The notes under the pieces: model-generated
The model's database searches: none
What the model was told of the DNA's origin: nothing
The model's input: the letters and a program-made list of their open reading frames with translations, nothing else
Assembly (NCBI RefSeq): GCF_000332455.1
Contig: NZ_AOGY02000027.1
Location: forward strand, 1-64,000
Length of the DNA stretch: 64,000 nt
Source: Leptospira vanthielii serovar Holland str. Waz Holland = ATCC 700522
GTDB taxonomy: Bacteria; Spirochaetota; Leptospiria; Leptospirales; Leptospiraceae
Reading direction: 5' to 3'
Translations under genes and position numbers: made by a program
Part shown: positions 1 through 8,692 of the stretch, piece after piece
Layout: every line of letters begins with the position of its first letter
Numbering within the stretch: the first letter of the stretch is position 1

Positions 1-206
1 TTGTCCATTTGATTCCCAAACTAGGGTTAGAATGGAGTTCTAGTCAGAATTTGTTTAATTTATTGAATTTATTTCTGTTAAAACAGACGATAGTTGTAAG
101 GAACTTAACCGATTTTGAAATCTACAATGGAATCTATGCAATTGAATCATTATGTCCCTTTACTCCAGCCCATCTTTGTATGGAAACGCCACGTATAACA
201 CTTTAG
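1..206 (+). CDS. Possible C-terminal end of an unidentified protein, cut by the window edge
   Basis: This frame is open from the left edge and stops with TAG at 204-206, four bases before the insertion-sequence end at 210. No domain or signal is recognisable. It is AT-rich and hydrophobic early on, and might be the tail of a real gene or chance. The three minus-strand frames of the same stretch are closed by stops, so the disrupted lipoprotein gene on the far side of the IS does not continue here. Confidence 0.2.
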   Translation, partial: VHLIPKLGLEWSSSQNLFNLLNLFLLKQTIVVRNLTDFEIYNGIYAIESLCPFTPAHLCMETPRITL

Positions 207-209
207 ATC

Positions 210-226
210 ACTCACATGGGTTACAC
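210..226 (+). repeat. Left terminal inverted repeat of the IS481-type element
   Basis: The sequence actcacatgggttacac matches the reverse complement of 1437-1453 in 16 of 17 positions. It lies just beyond the transposase stop codon. Confidence 0.8.
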
Positions 227-231
227 TTTTA

Positions 232-1409
232 CTAGTCAATTCTATACAATAGCCTCTGGTATTTCAACACTTTACTCGTATACAAATCCAAAATTCCAAG
301 AATTGCATCCGCAAAGTAAAGACGACAATGCCGATCAGATATCTCTTCAAAGCCAACTACCTCTCCAATGAAAGGATTCCCAAAGAACACTCGATGGGGC
401 CCGTACTGCGCAAAACCACTTTCATGGACTTTATCGGTAACAATATGTGTGGGATAAGCTACCTCTAGAATCTTTTTTGGGAATGTCCTTTTCGAAGATT
501 TATAAACTTTTGCAGGTGTCAGAAAACCCAAAGCTTCATGTGGTCTTACCTTATTAAATTCTTCACGGAATGAATCAAAGGCGGTCTGTTGTGCATCCAA
601 ACTAGATCTTGGAGGTAATGCAGTTTCTTCTTTGAGTGTTCTGTGCATTCTCTCATGACGACCGTTCTGAGATGGTTTCCCTGGTTCAATGCGTTCCGGT
701 CGGATCCCTAATTTCAACCACCATATAGAAAGACTAGTTAAGCCGCCAATGGCCTTACTTGCAAAAGGTGATCCATTATCTGATTTGATTGCCTGTGGTA
801 GTCCATATTCTTTAAAAACCCTTTCAAATACCGCTTTTGTTTGCTCTGCATTCGTTTTATTCAGGATTTCACATGCTAGAAGGTAGCGACTATATGCATC
901 TGTAATTGTTAGTGGATCGCAGCGATTGCCATTTCCTACTGTAAAATGGCCTTTAAAATCAACACACCATACATCATTGGGAGCGACTACATTAGGAAAA
1001 AGGATAGAGACTGTGGAACTCTTGGTTCTTTTTTTCTTAGGTTGACTAGGCCTTTTTTGCGAAGAATGTTTCCAATTGTAGTTTCACTTGGAATCTGTTT
1101 CATGCGATGAAACTTTGCTTTGAGTATGGGACGGAGTTTTTTGGGACCCCAAGATGGATGGTCTTCACGTAAAGATACAATTAGGTGAACGATTTTCTCA
1201 GGAGTTTCATTGGACTGAGTGATTCTTTTTCTAGATTTATCTTTGAGTCCGTCGATACCTTCCGACTCATAATTCTTTAGATATTTATAGCCAGTCTTTC
1301 TCGATATATTAAAGTCTCGGCAAAGATCGGCAAAACACCACTGACCACTTTTAACAGCTGCTATGAACTTGATTCTTTCTTCTATCACTTTGGTTTCCTT
1401 CCAAGGCAT
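232..1409 (-). pseudogene. IS481-type DDE transposase, broken by a -1 frameshift near 1000
   Basis: The N-terminal part (1409 to about 995) begins MPWKE and contains a helix-turn-helix region followed by the WGPKKLRPIL motif typical of IS481/IS3-type transposases. It then runs into a TAG at 987-989. Shifting one base at the run of T's near 1000 restores a frame that continues to 232 with the integrase core: D in CVDFKGHF, D in KSDNGSPF and E in NGRHERMH. The catalytic triad is therefore intact but split across two frames. Most IS481 transposases are a single frame, so this reads as a disabling mutation. A programmed -1 shift is possible, but the slippery site (C TTT TTC) is poor. Confidence 0.85.
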
Positions 1410-1436
1410 CGGATTGTCCTCCGATACACAATGTAG

Positions 1437-1453
1437 GTGTTACCCATGTGAGT
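1437..1453 (-). repeat. Right terminal inverted repeat of the IS481-type element
   Basis: Read on the minus strand this is actcacatgggtaacac, the partner of 210-226. It sits upstream of the transposase start at 1409. Confidence 0.8.
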
Positions 1454-1468
1454 TGTCTCTTTTGTTAC

Positions 1469-1777
1469 CTATCTGACCTCCTCATACCCGAGGGGTTCAC
1501 CAAACCAATCGATACCTTTCCAATTAGAAGGTACAGTTTGGTAGATGTACTTAGGTTCTCTGCCGAGTTCGGCGTCAATTTGAATTCCCTTCTCCGTTTG
1601 GTTCCAATAAAACTCCCATTCCCCATCCAGAGTGATATTTCCATCTTTTGTGAAGTCCCATGAAGATAAATCCAACTTACCTTCCTTAGCGATAGGTTTG
1701 TTGCGATTAACTTCCGCACAGCCGGATAACGCAAAGAACATGCTGAATAGGAACAGTAAAATGACTCTTTTCTTCAT
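1469..1777 (-). pseudogene. 5' remnant of a lipoprotein/membrane sensor gene beside the IS
   Basis: The 102-residue product starts with a lipoprotein signal (MKKRVILLFLFSMFFALSGC, Cys about residue 20). It continues into a segment around LDGEWEFYWNQ that resembles the start of the extracellular sensing domain found on Leptospira 7TM-DISM-type cyclases, phosphatases and kinases. Those proteins are normally several hundred residues longer. Here the frame stops 16 bp before the IS end, and nothing beyond the IS continues it. I infer that the insertion or a linked deletion removed the rest. The identity of the lost output domain cannot be told. Confidence 0.6.
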
Positions 1778-1826
1778 AGGTAGGCACTAAGGTTAAGGAG
1801 TAGTGACAGAAAAGAAAAGGAAAAAT

Positions 1827-2825
1827 TCAGGAATAACTTACTTTTATTTGAGAAGGAGAGAAATGGTTGTTCAGAGACGCCGACATTAGTTCTAAAATTT
1901 CTTCTGTTTCTAATTTTGAATAAGAAACTATTTTATCTTTTTTTTCAAAAGCATGAAATAAAATGGAAGAGTCCTTTCTTACTTCTACCATTCTCTTCAG
2001 AAAATCAATATTCATTCTAAAACCACCAAAACTAATGTCTGTAATGCCCTCAATCTTTAGTTCTTTCCCTAGTTTGTCGGCTAACGATTGGTAATGGGTT
2101 TGCCAGTTGGGGACTCGTAGGATCGGATCAATACAGATACGAACATTCCAGCCATCAGAGACTGCTTGGTTGACGGCTTTCAATCTTGCTTGCAGCGACG
2201 GGGTTCCATGTTCAATGGTTTCAATGATGGTTTGAGGGCTCAAAGTCCAGGCTAAAATGACATTGGGGTTGGGAGCAAATTTGGCAATTTGACTGTAGTT
2301 AGTTGACTTGGTTCGGATCTCTAAACTCAAGTTTGGCTGCGATTCGGCAAACTTAAGCCATGCTTTCGTTGCAGGGAAAAATGATTCTAAGGCCAACAGA
2401 TCCGTGTCGTAGGACAAAGCAAGATAGAGAGATTTGTTCTCCTCCAAAAAATCTTTGGTAGAAGAAAAAAAATCTTCCCAATTCACAAATAACACGAGAT
2501 TTGCGGAGGGAAACATCCCTTGTAAATAACAGTATTCGCAGTCATAAATACAATTGAGTGCTAGCGTATTATAGTAAAAATGTGGATGTGAGAAGTTAGG
2601 TGAAAAATCGCTTCCCGGATAAAGAAAGTGGTCTTTTTTTTCAGCCAAAATCAGTTTTGGACTTTCTTTTTGGATTCGAAAGTTTTGAGAATTGCGATTG
2701 AAACTATCTTTATAATGTCGAATCGAAATGGGTATTATATTGGGAAATTTAGCTAAAATCTCTTTCGTTCGAAAGTGGTCCTTAATCCCTTCTTCAATAT
2801 AAATATGAGAAAATGATTTAAACAT
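1827..2825 (-). CDS. Spore photoproduct lyase-like radical SAM protein
   Basis: The protein of about 332 residues has the radical SAM cluster CxxxCxxC (CIYDCEYCY, Cys about 92, 96 and 99) in the context seen in SPL-family DNA photoproduct lyases, with FSHIYIEEG near the N-terminus. SPL enzymes repair the spore thymine dimer by hydrogen-atom chemistry using S-adenosylmethionine and a [4Fe-4S] cluster. Leptospira does not sporulate, and where the Bacillus enzyme has its hydrogen-donor Cys in a CTSD motif this protein appears to read YDTD, so the substrate may differ. I chose ATG 2825 over 2849 because a GGAG lies 9 nt upstream. This start leaves only 8 bp of overlap with the upstream gene, suggesting translational coupling. 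Confidence 0.75.
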   Translation of the reverse strand: MFKSFSHIYIEEGIKDHFRTKEILAKFPNIIPISIRHYKDSFNRNSQNFRIQKESPKLILAEKKDHFLYPGSDFSPNFSHPHFYYNTLALNCIYDCEYCYLQGMFPSANLVLFVNWEDFFSSTKDFLEENKSLYLALSYDTDLLALESFFPATKAWLKFAESQPNLSLEIRTKSTNYSQIAKFAPNPNVILAWTLSPQTIIETIEHGTPSLQARLKAVNQAVSDGWNVRICIDPILRVPNWQTHYQSLADKLGKELKIEGITDISFGGFRMNIDFLKRMVEVRKDSSILFHAFEKKDKIVSYSKLETEEILELMSASLNNHFSPSQIKVSYS

Positions 2826-3684
2826 GAAGGGAATTTCTCCATGTTTCAAAGTAAGTTTTTAAATCGGTTTTGGATTTTAAATTGGCTTTTGTTGGTTCAT
2901 CAGGAAAGGGAAGTTGCGAATTGGGATTTCGTAATCGAAAAAACCGAACGGATTTTTTTAGATCATGTTTCATTGTTTCTGTTAGGCGGAGATTTCCAAT
3001 GAAATTTTCAACCTTGGGCCAGTCAATGGTTTCGATTTCGTCAATACGTGCCCAAGGCAATGGAGAAATCCATTCTTCGAATAAAGTTCCCGCAGTTTTT
3101 GCCATCATCGCCTCTATATCTTCTGTTTGGCAAAATTTTCCCTCGAGGTGATCTGACACTACTTTTCCTACGGTTATGTTTTCTAAAGGAAAATAAAGGG
3201 ACGCCGCTTCCAAAAACCCAGAGCCTTCCATATCTACTAGACTGACTCCAGCTAACTCATCTTCCGTGAGAGATAGAAACCGATCTATTTTTTTTTCTTT
3301 TGTGATGGGTCTGTCAAATGTTGTGAGATTTGTTTCTTTTGTGAATTGTGAATTTGAAATTCGATCGGGATAAAAATCTCTTTTTGTCGAGGCATCTGTA
3401 ATTTTGTGAATCCAAAAAAAATCACCTAATGATAGTTCGGATGCATTGGCACCGGCAATTCCCAGATTCCAAACTTTTATTTGTTTTCGTTCTTCTTTCG
3501 ACAAGGTATGAGCAAATTCGGAAACAGCCAAGGCCATAGAAATTTTGCCTGTGCCAGAAATGATAATAGAATGAGATCCGTTTTGGAAGATTCGAAATTT
3601 ACCGGAATGGACCAAGGGTTTCGCTTGTAAAAGTTCCAACCATGGTTTGGCCTCGGAAAGAACAGCGAAAAACAATGCAGACAT
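2818..3684 (-). CDS. Nucleoside phosphorylase/MTA-SAH nucleosidase-like protein
   Basis: The 288-residue protein belongs to the PNP/UDP phosphorylase superfamily. The IIISGTGKISMALA region resembles the phosphate/ribose loop, SLVDMEGSGFLEAA the ribose-binding M-E pair of MTA/SAH nucleosidases, and VVSDHLEG carries the Asp that protonates the leaving base. The last 70 or so residues extend beyond the usual fold. The substrate is uncertain: methylthioadenosine, SAH, 5'-deoxyadenosine or a modified nucleoside are possible. It overlaps the SPL-like radical SAM gene by 8 bp. Because radical SAM enzymes release 5'-deoxyadenosine, a nucleosidase partner would make sense. That link is inference. Confidence 0.65.
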   Translation of the reverse strand: MSALFFAVLSEAKPWLELLQAKPLVHSGKFRIFQNGSHSIIISGTGKISMALAVSEFAHTLSKEERKQIKVWNLGIAGANASELSLGDFFWIHKITDASTKRDFYPDRISNSQFTKETNLTTFDRPITKEKKIDRFLSLTEDELAGVSLVDMEGSGFLEAASLYFPLENITVGKVVSDHLEGKFCQTEDIEAMMAKTAGTLFEEWISPLPWARIDEIETIDWPKVENFIGNLRLTETMKHDLKKSVRFFRLRNPNSQLPFPDEPTKANLKSKTDLKTYFETWRNSLHV

Positions 3685-3711
3685 AGTCTAAACATGAAAC
3701 AGGGGGGTTCC

Positions 3712-4263
3712 ATGCAAAGAAAAGTTTTGTTTGCCATTTTTCTCTTTATGGGTTTTCATATCTATGCTGGAGCAAAAAAGATGTCATTCCATGATTTCAA
3801 AACAGTTTCAATCCAAGGGAAAGAAGTTTCCCTTTCCGAATACAAAGGACATCCTGTCCTAGTAGTCAACGTAGCATCTAAATGTGGTTATACGCCACAA
3901 TATGAAGGACTTGAAAAAATCCATCAGTCTTATAAAGACAAAGGCTTAAAAGTAGTTGGGTTTCCATCCAATGACTTTGGTGGACAAGAACCCGGAACAG
4001 AATCGCAAATTGCTGAGTTTTGCAAACTAAACTTTGGGGTCACTTTTGATCTGATGAAAAAAACCAAAGTTCTTGGAAATGATAAAGATCCCGTTTATCA
4101 ATTTCTAACAGAGAATGCAAAAGAAAAAGGGGATGTGAAGTGGAACTTTGAAAAATTCCTAATCGATAAAGATGGGAAGGTGGTTCATCGGTTTCCTTCT
4201 GGAACTAAACCGGAAAGTGCGGAGTTAAAACAAGCGATTGAAAGCCTTTTGTGGTCAGTTTAG
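3712..4263 (+). CDS. Secreted glutathione peroxidase-family thiol peroxidase
   Basis: A signal peptide (MQRKVLFAIFLFMGFHIYAGA) is followed by a complete GPx fold. The catalytic Cys lies in VASKCGYTPQY, Gln in NDFGGQEPG, and Trp/Asn in VKWNFEKFLID, so the full tetrad is present with cysteine in place of selenocysteine. The Cys-type enzymes usually reduce peroxides with thioredoxin-like donors. Export would put this one in the periplasm, where it could protect the envelope. I chose ATG 3712 over 3694 because AGGGGGG lies 5 nt upstream and the signal peptide then starts cleanly. The next gene overlaps its end by 26 bp. Confidence 0.9.
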   Translation: MQRKVLFAIFLFMGFHIYAGAKKMSFHDFKTVSIQGKEVSLSEYKGHPVLVVNVASKCGYTPQYEGLEKIHQSYKDKGLKVVGFPSNDFGGQEPGTESQIAEFCKLNFGVTFDLMKKTKVLGNDKDPVYQFLTENAKEKGDVKWNFEKFLIDKDGKVVHRFPSGTKPESAELKQAIESLLWSV

Positions 4264-5113
4264 ATCTTCGATTTTTTTCGTTCCACTGCTGGCCTTTGGA
4301 ATTTCTGCTGAGGAAGTTACTTTACCCGGACAAATTGTTCGGACTTCCACGGCAGAAACTGTTTCCATCACAGAGATTATAAAAGAATCTTCCAGGTATG
4401 ATGTCATCGTTTTGGGAGAAGAACATGACAACGGGGATCTTCATCGTTTTTATGAAACTCTGTTTAAAAGTATATCTGAGGTAGAATCCACCTCTTTATC
4501 TTTGGAAATGTTGGAACAAGACCAACAAAACATCGTCAACGAATTTTTAAAAGGAACCATTTCAGAGTCACATTTTCTTTCTTCGATAACCCATTGGAAA
4601 AATTTTAAATCCGATTATTTACCGTTAGTTGTGATTGCCAAAGAAAAAAAATTCAATGTGGTTGCTGCCAATCCGCCCAGACGTTATGTAAATGTAATTT
4701 CAAGAAAAGGTCTGTCCGCCTATCGGGAGTTCTCTGATTTAGCAATTCAGTATCTACCGCCTGCTTATAGTTTGGAAAAGTATCTCACCGAAGATTACAA
4801 ACAAAGGTTAACGGCTCTTTTTGCGGATGCGCATGGCGGAGGCCACGGACCGACAAACCAATACTTGGTTCTTGGACAAGCCACTTGGGACCAAGGGATG
4901 GCCGAGTCCATTTCTCGGGAATTGTACAAATCGGGAAAGAAGGTGGTTCATTTAAACGGCCGATTTCATTCGGACAGGAGTGGTGGTGTTGTCCACAGAT
5001 TACGAGAAATGGGGCATTCTGTCTTAGTTATCTCTGGATTTGTCAAAGATCGGGAAGTGAGCGCGGAATTTGTGAAAATCGCTGATTTTGTAATTTTAAC
5101 AAACGGCCGATAA
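4238..5113 (+). CDS. ChaN-like heme/iron-associated exported protein
   Basis: The 291-residue protein carries the GEEHDNGDLHRFYE signature near residue 60 and an LSLEMLEQDQ motif, both typical of the ChaN/Tiki/EreA-like superfamily. Campylobacter ChaN binds heme and is an outer-membrane lipoprotein. Other members are peptidases or esterases, so the activity is not certain. The best start is TTG 4238 inside the end of the peroxidase gene, which gives a short hydrophobic leader ending near FGISA. No lipobox Cys is obvious. The overlap with glutathione peroxidase suggests the two are made together, perhaps for heme/peroxide handling outside the cytoplasm. Confidence 0.7.
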   Translation: MKAFCGQFRSSIFFVPLLAFGISAEEVTLPGQIVRTSTAETVSITEIIKESSRYDVIVLGEEHDNGDLHRFYETLFKSISEVESTSLSLEMLEQDQQNIVNEFLKGTISESHFLSSITHWKNFKSDYLPLVVIAKEKKFNVVAANPPRRYVNVISRKGLSAYREFSDLAIQYLPPAYSLEKYLTEDYKQRLTALFADAHGGGHGPTNQYLVLGQATWDQGMAESISRELYKSGKKVVHLNGRFHSDRSGGVVHRLREMGHSVLVISGFVKDREVSAEFVKIADFVILTNGR

Positions 5114-5128
5114 GATTAGGGAGAACCT

Positions 5129-7723
5129 ATGTCGGCACCTTCTCCCAAATACCTTTGTCCCCACTGCCAAAAGGCATCTCGGTTACCAGAACCAATTCCC
5201 AGGGAAGGGAAGTTTCAACTAACATGCGCTCACTGTAAAGAAAAGGTAATTCTTAATTTTACGGACTATCGTTTTGAAATTTTACAGGTAGTAGCCAAAG
5301 AAACACCGGTTTCTGATACGGCCCAGTCCTTCCAACCTTTTAAAATCCCAACGCCATCAATTGCCAAACCAAGTTCTTTTAAAGAGAGATCGGAACCAAA
5401 GTCAAAACCATTTTGGGAACGAAAGGTGGTCTTTGAAAGGGAACGAGAACCTGAAGTTCGGACATTCAAACCCAAACCCTTAAAACAAAGACTGAGCAGT
5501 GGAAGAGGAAAGTCTCCATCATTTTCGTATGTGAAACTCGCATTCACTCTCACTTCCGTTTGTTTATTTTTATTTATACTCGGATTTTCTTACTTTGTGG
5601 CAGGAGTGCTTACTACAAAAAAAGAAGTGCCTATGTATTTGGAGTCACTTTCCAAAAATATTCCTACAAAAATTCTGGATCGTAATGGACAGATGGTGAG
5701 TGAAATTTTTCAAAAACGAACTTCCACCTTACATTTGCAAGACTATCCAGAGGATATGATTTTCATACTTTTGAATATTGAAGATCAAAAGTTTTTCTTT
5801 CATGGTGGAATTGATTATACCGCAATCCTTAGGGCATTTTTTAAAAATATTGTGAATTTGAGTTACAAACAAGGTGCGTCGACCATCACCCAACAGTTAG
5901 CAAGGATCATATTGGATGATCGTCGCAAAAGTTTGAACCGGAAATGGAGAGAGGCACAACTGGCATTTGCTTTAGAATCAGTGCTGACTAAAGAACAAAT
6001 ATTGGAAACCTATATGAACCATGTCTATTTGGGTCATGGTGCTTTTGGATTTGGGGAAGGCGTTAAATTTTATTTTCAGAAAAATCCTATGGAGTTAAGT
6101 AAAGAAGAAATGGTGCTTCTCGCATCCCTTCCCTCTGCTCCCAATAAATACTCTCCATTAAAAAATCCAGAAGGATCCTATACCCGCGTTCGAGCCATAT
6201 TGCAGATGTTTCGTAATCGCGGAATTTATCCTAATTTAGATCGTGAAAAGTTTGTTAGTTTCTATCATAACCTTTCTACTCGTTCCCCCAACGAAACTGT
6301 TTTTGGTTCCAGACAAGACATAGCTCCTTATGTAACAGAACATGTTCGCGGAATTTTATCTTCCTTAGAGGGAGATAAAAATATTTACGAAAGTGGTGGG
6401 TATACAGTGGAAACCACTCTCGATCGTGGGGCACAGGAGCTGATTGGTCCGATGGTTCGAGAGTATCTTTCGAAAACTAGGAAGTCTGGAAAAATCCAAA
6501 AAAAACGAATCCGATTGAAACCGGAGTCACCTATGGATTTGGCGTTTCGACAAAAAATGGAAGAAGTAACCATCTTAAACGAGATGGTTTGGAATACGGA
6601 AAGTTTGGATTCGGAAAAAGATACAAGTGCCGTCCAAGCAGCGATAGTGGGAATCCAACCAAACACCGGCCAGGTGCTATTTATCCATGGGGGTGAGGAA
6701 TTTAACTCACAAAACCAGTTCAATCGTGCTACACAGATGCGCAGACAAACGGGAAGTTCCATCAAAGCAGTGTTATATGCTTCTGCAATTGATGCTGGTG
6801 TGATCCAAGCTGGAACAAGAATTTTAGATGCACCTTTATATTATCGTGGTGGGGGAGGAAAGGAGTGGGCTCCTGAAAATTTGGGTGGAAGTTTTGATGG
6901 AGAGATTTCCCTTCGTACAGCCCTTGTGAAATCAAAAAACACTGCAGCAGTCCAAGTCGCAGAACGATTGGGAAGCGCTGGGATTGAACGTTATTTTACG
7001 AAGTATTTTTTCCCGAATGATGCTGAAAAAAAAGCACGGTATCGTGGTGATTTGTCGTTGGCACTCGGAACCTTAGAGATCTCACCACTAGAGATGGCCT
7101 CTGCCTTTACCGGTTTTGTCAACCAAGGAACCGTGAAACGTCCTTATCTCATCCAAAGGATTACGAATGCAAAGGGAGTGGTTTTATATGAAGCAGGCGG
7201 CACAGACGAGTTTAAATTAAAATTACCTCCTGAACGCCAAGTGATTCGCCCCGACACCGCCGAGGTGATGGTGTCTTTACTTAGAGATAGTGGTCGCGCG
7301 AGTGGTGTACGAAACGGTGGTTATGTGGGAGATCTGATTGGAAAAACAGGGACCACTAATGATTATAAAGATGCTTGGTTTGTGGGGGCTAGGCCAGATT
7401 TAGCTTTGGCAGTATGGATTGGTTACGACAATCCAAAATTTGGAATGGGTGGCAGTGGACTTGGTGGGGCAGTTGCCGCACCACTTTGGGGAGAAATTGT
7501 TTCCGCCATCGATAAAAAAAATATAATTCCAAAAATCCAGTTTAGCCAACCTGTGTATGCAAAATCGCATAAAATTTGTTCCTTAACAGGAAAACTAGCA
7601 TCCCCCACATGTCCTGTGACAAGTGAACTCTACCTTTCTGATCATCCACCAGAAGGAATTTGTACGGAAGATCATAAGTCAGTGCAATCAGAGAACAAAG
7701 ATTTGATGAAAGGATTGTATTAA
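5129..7723 (+). CDS. Bifunctional class A penicillin-binding protein with N-terminal zinc ribbon
   Basis: The 864-residue protein polymerises and cross-links peptidoglycan. In order it has a CPHC...CAHC zinc-ribbon-like knuckle (Cys 10, 13, 33, 36) and a basic low-complexity linker. A transmembrane helix follows at about 133-160. The glycosyltransferase domain (GT51) has EDQKFFFHGG at about 218 and GASTITQQLAR. The transpeptidase has SSIK (Ser about 543), SKN in the second motif and KTGTTNDYKDAW at about 738. All catalytic motifs look intact. A cytoplasmic zinc ribbon ahead of the TM is unusual for PBP1A/1C-type proteins and may tether a regulator. Two small exported-protein genes follow with no gap. 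Confidence 0.93.
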   Translation: MSAPSPKYLCPHCQKASRLPEPIPREGKFQLTCAHCKEKVILNFTDYRFEILQVVAKETPVSDTAQSFQPFKIPTPSIAKPSSFKERSEPKSKPFWERKVVFEREREPEVRTFKPKPLKQRLSSGRGKSPSFSYVKLAFTLTSVCLFLFILGFSYFVAGVLTTKKEVPMYLESLSKNIPTKILDRNGQMVSEIFQKRTSTLHLQDYPEDMIFILLNIEDQKFFFHGGIDYTAILRAFFKNIVNLSYKQGASTITQQLARIILDDRRKSLNRKWREAQLAFALESVLTKEQILETYMNHVYLGHGAFGFGEGVKFYFQKNPMELSKEEMVLLASLPSAPNKYSPLKNPEGSYTRVRAILQMFRNRGIYPNLDREKFVSFYHNLSTRSPNETVFGSRQDIAPYVTEHVRGILSSLEGDKNIYESGGYTVETTLDRGAQELIGPMVREYLSKTRKSGKIQKKRIRLKPESPMDLAFRQKMEEVTILNEMVWNTESLDSEKDTSAVQAAIVGIQPNTGQVLFIHGGEEFNSQNQFNRATQMRRQTGSSIKAVLYASAIDAGVIQAGTRILDAPLYYRGGGGKEWAPENLGGSFDGEISLRTALVKSKNTAAVQVAERLGSAGIERYFTKYFFPNDAEKKARYRGDLSLALGTLEISPLEMASAFTGFVNQGTVKRPYLIQRITNAKGVVLYEAGGTDEFKLKLPPERQVIRPDTAEVMVSLLRDSGRASGVRNGGYVGDLIGKTGTTNDYKDAWFVGARPDLALAVWIGYDNPKFGMGGSGLGGAVAAPLWGEIVSAIDKKNIIPKIQFSQPVYAKSHKICSLTGKLASPTCPVTSELYLSDHPPEGICTEDHKSVQSENKDLMKGLY

Positions 7724-8692
7724 TTGAAAACAAATCGCAGACAGTTTATTTCTTTTGGTATCATTCTATTTTCGTATGTATTTACCCTTTCTCTTTCTTC
7801 CAATTCGTATTATGAAGAAGGGTATGAAATGGAACAATTGAATACTCTCTTTGCCATTCCTTTGTATGAAAAAGCACTCAGTCAAAAACCATCTGGAAAA
7901 TTACAAAAGGCTGTGGTTTCAAGACTTTTCTTTTTGTATAAAAAACATGGAAAACTTTTGGATGCTTTGTTTTTGGGAGGTAAGTATCCGTCGCTCATTC
8001 CATCCAAAGAAAGAAGTTGGATCTGGGCTCACTTAACAGAAATTTATAAGCCGATTTCTGTATCCGAACTTTCCGCCACGTATGTAATAGCATCTAAGGC
8101 CACACCAGATAAATTTAGCGAACTTTCGGAACATCTGAAAATATCCAACTCACAAAAGTTATATGAATTTGCTTCCATTATCCTTTTGAAACGCAAACAA
8201 TACAAAGTGATTTTAGCGATTTATGCAGATAATCCCTCTATGGCCAAAACACCTTTGTTTATTGGGATTTCTGAATTTAAAATCGGAGCCGATTCGGGTA
8301 AGGAATTTCTAAAAACTATACTCGGGGAATCGGAAACAGAGCGAACAGACCAAGAAAAATCCGATGTTTTGTATTTGATGGGGGTATATTACCGCCAAAC
8401 AGCGGAATATGATCTATCAGCTCGGTATTTTCGTATGAGTGGGAGTTTTGGATTCAAACCAAGAGCCGAATTAGAAACGACGAAATCTCTCGTGTCGAAA
8501 GGAAATACAAAAGAAATGTGTTCTACATTTAAATTTACTTCTTCTTCCACAGATGAAATCGAAACCCTTTTGTATTTTTACTGCTCTCCGAATGCAAACA
8601 ATTCCTGGAAACCTTATGAAAGAAGCATTCGTATCTTAGCGGAAAGAGAAGGAAATGAATTTTTAACTTTGTTATTTCCAGGGACAAACTAG
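7724..8692 (+). CDS. Exported TPR-like protein of unknown function
   Basis: The 322-residue protein starts at TTG 7724, directly after the stop of the penicillin-binding protein, and has an N-terminal hydrophobic leader (about residues 8-26). The body is rich in helical repeat-like stretches with aromatic and Ala/Leu spacing reminiscent of degenerate TPR or Sel1 repeats, for example around LYLMGVYYRQTAEYDLSARY. No enzymatic motif is visible. Gene order suggests a periplasmic helper to cell-wall synthesis. That is inference from context only. Confidence 0.65.
   Translation: MKTNRRQFISFGIILFSYVFTLSLSSNSYYEEGYEMEQLNTLFAIPLYEKALSQKPSGKLQKAVVSRLFFLYKKHGKLLDALFLGGKYPSLIPSKERSWIWAHLTEIYKPISVSELSATYVIASKATPDKFSELSEHLKISNSQKLYEFASIILLKRKQYKVILAIYADNPSMAKTPLFIGISEFKIGADSGKEFLKTILGESETERTDQEKSDVLYLMGVYYRQTAEYDLSARYFRMSGSFGFKPRAELETTKSLVSKGNTKEMCSTFKFTSSSTDEIETLLYFYCSPNANNSWKPYERSIRILAEREGNEFLTLLFPGTN

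Larger units (their letters stand above)
210..1453 (-). mobile_element. IS481-type insertion sequence, about 1.24 kb
   Basis: The element is bounded by near-perfect 17-bp inverted repeats at 210-226 and 1437-1453 that differ at one base. It carries one DDE transposase gene on the minus strand, filling almost the whole length, as is usual for IS481-type elements. No target-site duplication is visible: the bases left of 210 (ttagatc) and right of 1453 (tgtctc) do not match. This suggests an old insertion, or that flanking DNA was lost or rearranged after insertion. The transposase reading frame is broken, so the copy is probably inactive unless the shift is bypassed. Confidence 0.85.

Noticed and set aside
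990..1005. Programmed -1 frameshift of the transposase
   Set aside because: The site is not a good slippery heptamer, no downstream stimulatory structure was seen, and IS481 transposases are normally single-frame.
3886..3888. Selenocysteine in the glutathione peroxidase
   Set aside because: The codon is TGT (Cys), and there is no in-frame TGA in the active-site position.
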